Shown: positions 57,204 to 64,000 of the stretch, one piece after another | Layout of the letters: each line of letters begins with the position of its first letter | Position numbering within the stretch: position 1 is the first letter of the stretch | Assembly: GCF_026210795.1 (NCBI RefSeq) | Contig: NC_089451.1 | Span: forward strand, 852,001 to 916,000 | Reading direction: 5' to 3' | DNA: 64,000 nt | Source: Rhizophagus irregularis | Lineage: Eukaryota; Glomeromycota; Glomeromycetes; Glomerales; Glomeraceae | Notes under the pieces: generated by a model | What the model saw: the letters and a program-made list of their open reading frames with translations, nothing else | Databases searched by the model: none | What the model was told of the DNA's origin: nothing | Made by a program: the position numbers and the translations under genes

Positions 57204-57832
57204 CGATCCGGAGCTGTGGTCGTCAGTTCGGAAGATTTTTTGCTAGGCCACATATTGTGCAACAAGAAATAGGCTGATCACATAATAGGTCTGTGCGACA
57301 GCCGTTAAGCATATTAATTTTCGCATATATATATATTCATGCTAACTACTACCTCTATTTTCCCCCAACCAAACATAAGGAAAATGTGAAAGAAGGTCTA
57401 GTTGCAACACAGAACTTATCGTAAAAGTAGATATTGATGGCAAAAGCATATGTTATGAAAGGCTGAGGGAGTCACAATTTCGAGATCGCCAGGCGTAAGA
57501 CCAACTATGTCTTTCCGGTAGATCTCCATGTGAAAAGGTAAGAGGATTCCGTTTACATGTGCTTTCATAGAGCTCTTGGCATCATACGACAATGCTAATT
57601 ACGCCTCATACCTCCTTATCTTTTTCCTCGCAAGATATAAAGCATGTAGAGGTATGTGGAAGTTCAGCCAACTTTCCCGTATAAAATTTTCCCAGAAAAA
57701 ATAACGGAAAATAAGGTATGCATATGCCTTAAATTATGTATGTACGGGGAGGGTCCCTCTGGGACCGAGCGAGTTTTAGTTTACGATCTCACTATGAACT
57801 TTCATTAACTGCGTGGGTTTTCTTAAGCAAAC
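57204..57832. other. Spacer
   Basis: No supported gene. Shares TCTGTGCGACA with 52.3 kb and GGGTCCCTCTGGGACCGAG with 49.6 kb, hinting at common ends of genes in this cluster. Confidence 0.35.
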
Positions 57833-58108
57833 ATGGCCAACAACAATATCAGTCTCAAGTTCCGCATTAGTGAAAATGGAAGTGGCGATTTTACACTTCA
57901 TAATATTAATCCTCAAACAACAACAGTCAGAACACTCAGAACTACGATTAGAAACGGAGGGCATGTTACTTTCGCCAATTTCAAACTCTATAGGGGCAAT
58001 ATTGCCAAAGAAGTGAAGGAACACATGAATCCAAGTTCTTACATCAGTGAATATTTCTCTGTCACTCCTGACCTTAATAAGGTAGTTGTCTACATCAGAG
58101 AAACCTAA
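57833..58108 (+). CDS. Small ubiquitin-like header protein
   Basis: 91 aa from ATG: ISLKFRISENGSGDFTLHNI, then TTTVRTLRTTIRN, FANFKLYRGNIAKE and ISEYFSVTPDLNKVVVYIRE. The order (two strands, T-V-x-x-L-x-x-x-I helix, L-x-L-Y-R, final strand) fits a ubiquitin-like fold such as CRN-type headers. No C-terminal effector part follows; the stop comes directly after the last strand. Compare the partial gene at 63.4 kb. Confidence 0.5.
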   Translation: MANNNISLKFRISENGSGDFTLHNINPQTTTVRTLRTTIRNGGHVTFANFKLYRGNIAKEVKEHMNPSSYISEYFSVTPDLNKVVVYIRET

Positions 58109-58377
58109 TTATTAGTTTTTCATTCATATCATGTAGCGAAATATTCGCATTTTTATGTATTGTAGGCCGGCTTCTGGCAACATTTTTTATTTCATAAATA
58201 AAGTATTATTATTTTATCGATACGAGGGTTTAGTCACGTGTATTGACGTAATATCTGTACTACATAAAAACCTATATTAATACCCAGTATTCTTTTCCCA
58301 TAAAATTTTATCTCACTCCGGAACGTAACACTATTTTTTTTTATCCGAGCCAAATATCCCTATAAAAACGTAACGTT
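58109..58377. promoter_or_regulatory. Spacer, promoter of SAM gene
   Basis: CACGTG at about 58235 and an oligo-T/C leader before ATG 58378. No gene. Confidence 0.35.
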
Positions 58378-59366
58378 ATGTCTGAAACTAGTACACCTTA
58401 TACTCCAGCTTCCACCTCTACTACTGTTGCTGGAAATGAGACGGTCTTGTTGGCAGACGAAATTAAAAAATATGACACAGCCAAGCTTATAGAATATTTG
58501 CAAGGGCAGAACTTAGGGCTTAGCGAGACTGCTATCAAAAATTTAGAAAATGAAGAGGTTAATGGTGGTGACTTCCTTGACTTTACTGAACAAAAATTTC
58601 GGGATTGTGGATTAAAAGTAGGACCTGCATCGAGACTCGTGAAGTTCGCTAAGGACTGTAAGGAGAAAAAATTAAAAGCGTTCTCCTCGTACAAGACTAA
58701 GAAAGACCTGAGTGAGGTGTTAAGCAAGTATGAGATCGTCAGTGGAGATATAACTCGCATTCCACAGTTCACACCACATAAGTAATCTCCTGTCGAATGT
58801 TCTTTATTAAAAATATTTAACAAAGCGCCTTTCAGCCGAACTAACATATCAGTGTTACAGCCACCCACCCAATCAGTGAAAGTGCCCCCGAATTTAAGCT
58901 ATGTATTGATGATATTCTTCGCAGGATAAAAAACATGGGACCTGTTGTAGATAGTAACGAGGCTATGCGTTGCGAGTATATTTTTACTATCTTACATACA
59001 GCTGTAAGTCTTCTTGATGGTTTGGTAATCACACCTCAGGCGAATGTAATTGGTGAAGAAAACACAGGCCGTGTCGACTATGCAATCAAAAAAATTATCA
59101 GTGAAATATTGGAGGAAATAATTTGCATAACCGAGGGTAAACAAAATCAGGCGACTATGGGTATCTGCCAAAACTTACTACAATGTCGAAGTGCTTGTGA
59201 GGTAAGTATAGCAAATTCTGCTACAGGTTGATGGGTTATTGCTAACTTCGCTATTTCTCTCCAGATGAATATAAATATGAACAAGAAAAAGCGAAAGATT
59301 GATGAGGCATTCGATCCCGACTACGACTACGTCTATGGTATAGAAAGATTTCAGAGATCAGCTTGA
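58378..59366 (+). CDS. SAM-domain + PD-(D/E)XK nuclease-like protein (C-terminally cut)
   Basis: Exons 58378-58781, 58853-59201 and 59265-59366 join in frame to 284 aa (introns GT-AG with CTAAC). Residues about 28-100 are a SAM-like domain (KYDTAKLIEYLQGQNLGLSE; FLDFTEQKFRDCGLKVGPA) followed by LKAFSSYKTKKDLSEVLSKY. Residues 165-260 are PD-(D/E)XK-like: EAMRCEYIFTILHTAVSLLD, GRVDYAIKK with Asp210, and ICITEGKQNQ with Glu229-x-Lys231, then AFDPDYDYVYG. Homologues I recall go on with IVTTGTEWYF; here the reading leaves the family after YVYGI and stops within eight residues, where the DNA switches to the next family (59.34 kb). It may keep nuclease activity. Confidence 0.7.
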
Positions 59367-60108
59367 TGAGATTATCAGAAGCAATGGTAGTAAATTTGGT
59401 GAAAAGAAGGCGAGAAGTGTGCTTTATGACACCATCACAGAACAACTTTCTATCCTCCACAAGAAAAGATCGCAAGAATTAGGGTTAAAACTTAGGGACG
59501 TATCACGGGATAGCTTGCGTAAGAAAACTCAGAGAGCTGAAAAAAACTATAAATTATTTGAAAAAGTGGGTCTAGATAAGATCAAGTATATTAATTCATA
59601 TAGCGCGAATTCCATTTCAGAGCTTACTGATGCACAATTTCAAGAGATCATAGATTATAGTATATCTTTGGAAAAGTTGTCTCCGGAAGCTGGTCATGTA
59701 TCCGAAATTTCCGAGACAGCCCGTCCCGAAAAAATCTTACCTGAAGTAAATACACCATCTACACCTCAAATCACTCCAGCTAAAGCAGATGATAATGATC
59801 TCACGGATCTTAAGAAGGAAAATTTCTGTGGTGGTGAGATAGTGATCGCAAGTGTATCATCTGCATACCAATCTAAGCCCGATCATTCCTATTTTCGCAA
59901 CAAGATATTGGATCAATATCCTAATCTATATAGAGAATGTACTTGTGAAAATTTCGATTATTATGGGATTACTGATGAGACATCATGCGGGGACTACATC
60001 TGTCCATTATGCAAATTAGGTCATGATGATGAAGAAATAGAAGGTGAGTATAAAGCCAGATCTTACTTTATTAAATGTGAACAGCATGAAATTGAGATAG
60101 TTGCGTAG
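59340..60108 (+). CDS. IIDHF-module protein with C-terminal zinc ribbon, 5' end displaced
   Basis: In frame from about 59345: KDFRDQLDEIIRSNG, GEKKARSVLYDTITEQLS, SLRKKTQRAEKNYKLFEKVG, DKIKYINSYSANSISELTDA and FQEIIDYS, then an acidic linker and a zinc part (CTCENF, CGDYICPLCKLGHDDE, FIKCEQHEIEIVA). It matches 62.5-62.84 kb and the relic at 5-6.4 kb. No ATG lies before the module; the frame is closed upstream by the junction with the SAM/nuclease gene. So it is either 5'-truncated or expressed from that gene by an unseen splice. The zinc part resembles the primase zinc site (CPLCKRIHG). Confidence 0.55.
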
Positions 60109-60213
60109 TCTCATTGCTTTACAATAGTCTGGGAATTTTAATCTTTTTTTCGAATGAATAGGTCTATATGAGAAAAAGGGATTTAAATTGTTTGCAAACA
60201 TATAAAAAGGAAA

Positions 60214-60768
60214 ATGACTGAGTATGATAAAATACTAACCCCCGAATATATAGACTGGCATGCCAAATTAAGTGGGTTACCAAGCGTTTTGACGGATAAG
60301 ATTCGTTCCAAATTATACAAAAGATATAAAAAACAAACTGGAAATGAGCCATGGCAATTATCGGAAGCTGTGATAGATATGTCAGCAGAACCGGTCCCTT
60401 GCCCTGAGCGCCTTCGGCTGGGACTACCTCAAGCCTCTGATTTCAAGCCTATCACCTTCGAAGCCAGATCCAATCCAGAATTAATTATCAAATCCGTCTT
60501 AGAGCACTTCCCATACTTGAAATTCAGAAATAGTTTTAGAGGGATTGATAATTATAATTTTATAACACCTCAGCCGTGGAGCTCACCATGTCCTATTTGC
60601 AAAGGAAAACATGGGAATTATGGATTACATGGCTCATGGTACCGCAAAAATGGGAATCAGCTCCCCTATGATCCTGAATTAGCGAAGTTGTATTCCCAAG
60701 ATAAGTTGGAATATTGTCTTACCTGCAACACTTCAAGCAATAAACTCAAGTTCGCGATTGTGGCTTAG
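60214..60768 (+). CDS. Zinc-ribbon protein with primase-like finger
   Basis: 184 aa from ATG. N-terminal half: ILTPEYIDWHAKLSGLPSVL and LYKRYKKQTGNEPW. The second half has LIIKSVLEHFPYLKFRNSF, then SPCPICKGKHGNYGLHGSWY, and YCLTCNTSSNKLKFAIVA. The C-P-I-C ... H ... C-x-x-C pattern and the last strand match the C-terminal part of 59340-60108 and, more loosely, the CPLCKRIHG finger of the primase locus. Intact. Function unknown; nucleic-acid binding is possible. Confidence 0.55.
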   Translation: MTEYDKILTPEYIDWHAKLSGLPSVLTDKIRSKLYKRYKKQTGNEPWQLSEAVIDMSAEPVPCPERLRLGLPQASDFKPITFEARSNPELIIKSVLEHFPYLKFRNSFRGIDNYNFITPQPWSSPCPICKGKHGNYGLHGSWYRKNGNQLPYDPELAKLYSQDKLEYCLTCNTSSNKLKFAIVA

Positions 60769-60876
60769 ACCGGTCATGTGAAATCGATCACCGAAATGCG
60801 CAGTGTGACATCGGAATAACTCTTGCCGAATAGGGGCTGTGTGACATGCGAATCGCATTATTTTTTTCACTTGTGT

Positions 60877-61030
60877 TATGGAATCCGAGTTTGACTTAGA
60901 GAAGAAAATGCCAGACTTATGGCTAAGATAACTGGGCTCGAGTTCGAGAAAGCTGAGCTTGAAACAAGAAATGCTGAGCTAGAGAAAGAGTTGCCAAACT
61001 GGAAGAGAAGCAGTTGGAGAACGTAGTAAT
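60877..61030 (+). pseudogene. Coiled-coil start fragment
   Basis: ATG near 60877 opens MESEFDLE; the coil pattern (GLEFEKAELETRNAELEKE) continues in another frame. It resembles the N-terminal coiled coil of the IIDHF-module family (relic at 6.4 kb). Frameshifts and stops; no downstream module. Confidence 0.45.
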
Positions 61031-61550
61031 AAAAAACTTATTACATGCGTCATGCGTAAGCGCCTGATTCAGAGAATCCCTCTGGCTCGGCCAAGTATCG
61101 CAAAAAACGTGATCATATACCCTGGCCATGTACTCTAACCTTATATTTATAGAATGTATTGCAAAATAAATACTGCATCTGATCTCTTAGCCAGTGGCGA
61201 TAAATTTAGTCGAAGGTGCTAAAGCATATATGCTATTTTTTGATTGCCCAGCTAATTCATTCTAATACAGGGTAATTTTGTAACTCAGGATCGGCTAATT
61301 ATTGATACAATAAGATTGCCAGCGAAGATCCAGGGACATTTATGTTTTGCAACGATCACGGCAGATCCTTAGTGTATGGAAAATAAGATAGGTGCGTTAT
61401 GATTAAAGTAATTCCAAACTTATATTACCTTCTTACTTTGGCTTAGGCTTAGATCTTTTCAAACATAGTGACCCAAGCAATATAAGTAGGAGTGAACAAG
61501 ATGGAAATTTCTTCATACTTCGCTTTTCATTCTCTTTACAATTCATCACT
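61031..61550. other. Spacer upstream of RING gene
   Basis: No gene seen. The last 50 bases contain an alternative ATG (61501) in another frame, upstream of the called start. Confidence 0.4.
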
Positions 61551-62842
61551 ATGGCTAGTGAACCTTTGAGCGCCACTATAGCCAGTGAACCTTCGACTAG
61601 CACTTCGGAAATTCAAACAAATACTCCAGAGCCTTCCCAACTCGAAGTACTTGCATTAAATTATCTTCGAAATCAAGAGATTTCAACTATCCCCAGCAGA
61701 ATTCCAAAACTCAATCCTTGCAGTATTTGCCAAAGAGTAATCCTAAAATTCCGATTCCAATCGTTCGTTGTGTTGGGTTGCGAACACCTTTTCCACCGCC
61801 AATGTCTTGAGAATTATATTATGCAAGGAGAAACAGATCCTTTTACTCTTACATGCCCTTCGTGTAATATAACCATTGAGCTGACTAGAGAAGAAGCAGT
61901 ACTCGCCTCTGGAAAATATCATCTTCAGAAAAAACAAACTGACACTGGACAGGATGATGAGGAGTTCATGTCTTTGCTAGGATTGGTAGAAGATGGCTCT
62001 CGTGCTGGACAAGGAAGTCAGTCGAAGCAAGCCACTATGCAAGATCAGGCAACAAGTCCAATCATGATTGAGGATGATGATGATAACCAGTCTAATTCTG
62101 TTGATAATAGGTAAGCAGAGCAAAATCCATGCACAACACCTCTGGCCAAATTCTCGCATATATAAGTTCTCACTCTCGTCTTTTATATATCTCCAGAACT
62201 TCGGAGAATCAAGCTAATTCTAATGATGAAATCCGCGCCACTACACAGGATAACTTGGAGAATCAATCTAATGCAAATAGCGGGGATGACACCAATGTGC
62301 AAGAAAGTGAATCTCAATCAAGAAGAAATTCATCAAGAAGACGGACCTCTCCAAGAATCACTCGTGAACAAGAAAAATTCCAGGCCCTGTTGCAAGAGTT
62401 ATCTACGCCCGCTAAGGGAGAAAGAGCTGAAAATGTTGATGAGGAGGAGGATGCTAATGGATCTGTATCACAAAGCTTAGCCCGATTATATCAAAAGGCA
62501 ACTCGTGCTGGATTACGCGTTACAAAGGCAAATCAAGATGAAATTTTATGTTGGTATAAATATGCTGAAGGGTTCAAAAATAGGGTTAGGGAAATTAGAT
62601 CTCAAGATTCATCGGCTACCGATCCAACAGCTAGGAGTCGGGTATACCGTGAAGTTACACAGCATCTTCCAGGAATTACAGAAGCAAATTTGCGTAAGAA
62701 AACCCAGAAAGCAAGGAATATATACAAGGTGTTTGTTAGGATAGGAACAAACAAGATCAAGCGGGTGAAATCATTTAGTGCTGATGCTATTTCAAGCTTA
62801 TCTAGTACCCAGATTCAAAGTATTATAGACCGTTTCTCGTAA
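61551..62842 (+). CDS. RING-H2 protein with IIDHF module
   Basis: Exons 61551-62110 and 62197-62842 join in frame to 401 aa. RING-H2: C57xxC60, C77xH79, H82xxC85, C102xxC105 (CSICQRV; CEHLFHRQC; CPSC). Acidic/Ser/Arg linker about 140-250 (IEDDDDNQSNS; RRNSSRRRTSPR). The module from about 275: SVSQSLARLYQKA, TKANQDEILCWYKYAEGF, NLRKKTQKARNIYKVFVRIG, NKIKRVKSFSADAISSLSS and IQSIIDRF, ending the protein. RING-H2 domains act as E3 ubiquitin ligases; the module may bind a partner or target. It is the cleanest copy of the module in the window. Confidence 0.88.
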
Positions 62843-63428
62843 TTATCTATCACGTGATTCCGTGAAGATTCTTCACGCTGTCACATGACTACTGCGATGT
62901 TTTATTTGGTTTAGCATTTAGCATTTTATTAATTAAAATAAAGTTCGCCCACATCGGGGCTTTATCTTAGTTTTAACAGTGTATTCTACATGCAGGTGGT
63001 GGTGTGGGTGTAAAGTAATAAAACAAAATTACCAGTGTACAACCGATTATAACACAAATCTAGGCACTTCGCTAGCACTTCTTCGCTAGAAATATACCGA
63101 GAGCAAAGAAATAACTTGATGCTGGGACTCTCATTCATGGCCTAGGATCTGAGAACTCCCTCCCTCTTTGATAGCCTCTCTATCTCCCTTTACTATTAAT
63201 AATAAAGTATTACACGATGTATGTGCACCGGAATAATAAAATCAGGGAATCATAAAAAAATTATATTTATTGATAATCAATTAAATCATCAGACGCGTAA
63301 CGCGTAATGATAATGAATCAAATTATGTCATATTATAGTCTATGATAAAAGCTTAAAGATCCGATATAAAAAGCTTATAAAAGCTTAAAGATCTGATAAA
63401 AATAATCGTTTCCTATTTTCTTTCTTAA
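62843..63428. other. Spacer with palindrome
   Basis: CGTGAAGATTCTTCACG at 62861-62877 differs only in its central base from the palindrome at 10421. AAAAGCTTAAAGAT(C/T) words repeat near 63347-63390. No gene. Confidence 0.4.
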
Positions 63429-63939
63429 ATGAATATTTTCAAAATGACTACAGTACCTATCTGGATAAAATATAATAAAGGAAGGCCAACAGAAATAGAT
63501 TTTCAGGGAGGAAACGTTAATAAACTGAAGAAAAAAATTCAGAACGAACTACATAATAAGTTGGGTAACTTTGATATCGACGAAATAACATTACGAGTAA
63601 CTGAAAAGGAATTACGTGAAGACATGACGATAGGCGAAAATTTTACAACGAGCTACGACGAACCTATTTACGTCGAGGTCACTAATACTGGTAAGCTCAT
63701 AATAACTAAACGTGACTTTTATACCCGACTAAATATTTTTTGTTCTTTATCACGTGCCTGTGAATTTAGATGAACGTCAAGGTAAGCCTTTGCGTCGTAA
63801 TGATTGGTCAACTCGAACGTGACGCGCTAACCTTTTTGATAGCCATTTGCGTTGTCATTGACTAACGTGCTTTTTTCTTGTACGGCAGGGAAACGTAAAT
63901 CCACAGAATCAAATGGATTCAACAAGAAACAAAAATTTG
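63429..63939 (+). CDS. CRN-like header gene, 5' part (continues beyond window)
   Basis: Exon 1 63429-63690 (second ATG at 63444), intron with GACTAACG branch site, exon 2 63889-63939, then a GTAAGC donor. Reading: TVPIWIKYNKGRPTEIDFQG, GNVNKLKKKIQNELHNKLGN, IDEITLRVTEKELREDM, TTSYDEPIYVEVTNTG, then KRKSTESNGFNKKQKFG, a nuclear-localisation-like stretch. The header is the ubiquitin-like type of Crinklers. The C-terminal domain lies outside. No break seen. Confidence 0.65.
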
Positions 63940-64000
63940 GTAAGCTTTTACAACGTGTAAAGTGAGTCTCGGAATCCTGTAACTAAAATGACCTTTCAAA

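Noticed and set aside
41568-63939. The whole 41.6-63.9 kb as one giant element
   Set aside because: No matching terminal repeats or target duplication were found at both ends; only the 41.6-49.6 kb part has a coherent gene set.
1-64000. tRNA, rRNA genes or CRISPR arrays
   Set aside because: No cloverleaf with conserved T-loop (GGTTCGA-type) in a fitting context, no rRNA words and no repeat-spacer arrays were seen by eye; a tRNAscan run would settle tRNA.

Overview
The window looks like nuclear DNA of an arbuscular mycorrhizal fungus (Glomeromycotina, close to Rhizophagus). Reasons: very AT-rich intergenic DNA; spliceosomal introns with GTAAGT donors and CTAAC branch sites; TKL-like kinases of the glomeromycete type (about 480 aa, CxxC zinc head, shared C-terminal tail); Sel1-like proteins; Crinkler relics; SAM, RING and PD-(D/E)XK proteins; and a very high load of mobile DNA. 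This is judged from sequence patterns and remembered families, not from a search.

Layout. 1-13.6 kb: the 5' part of a Sel1-like gene on the minus strand, then a graveyard of relics (Crinkler, hAT transposase, coiled-coil module family, polyA-tailed retroposons, a MITE). 13.7-15.1 kb: a decayed PD-(D/E)XK gene split by a LINE 3' fragment with a 14-bp target duplication. 15.3-23.3 kb: three intact, four-exon kinase paralogues, one on + and two on -, with copied flanks. 24.1-27.4 kb: a many-exon minus-strand gene whose last exon is a fusion. 28-34.5 kb: mostly AT-rich spacer with one intact Smr+Sel1 gene. 34.6-41.6 kb: a tandem array of intron-like units separated by exactly three bases, invaded by nested MITEs, a 3.3-kb DNA transposon with its transposase gene, and two copies of a short element.

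41.6-49.6 kb: a virus-like replication and integration module. It opens with a perfect 52-bp palindrome and 20-bp iterons, followed by a primase-helicase locus between two hairpins, a Cys-rich ORF, an ORF resembling the 2-cysteine adaptor of large DNA viruses, and a tyrosine-recombinase-like gene. No capsid or envelope gene is seen, and it is treated here as a fossil. 49.7-63.9 kb: accessory genes (coiled coil, F-box, F-box/LRR, ubiquitin-like headers, SAM+PD-(D/E)XK, zinc-ribbon and RING proteins), two minisatellites, and between the minisatellites a second tandem exon-intron array.

The two most unusual signals are these arrays: (a) about 22 introns separated by one-codon microexons (34.9-41.5 kb), and (b) about ten exon-intron units whose introns each carry two hairpins, one beside the 5' splice site and one holding the branch site in its loop, with compensatory base changes between units (54.16-55.53 kb).
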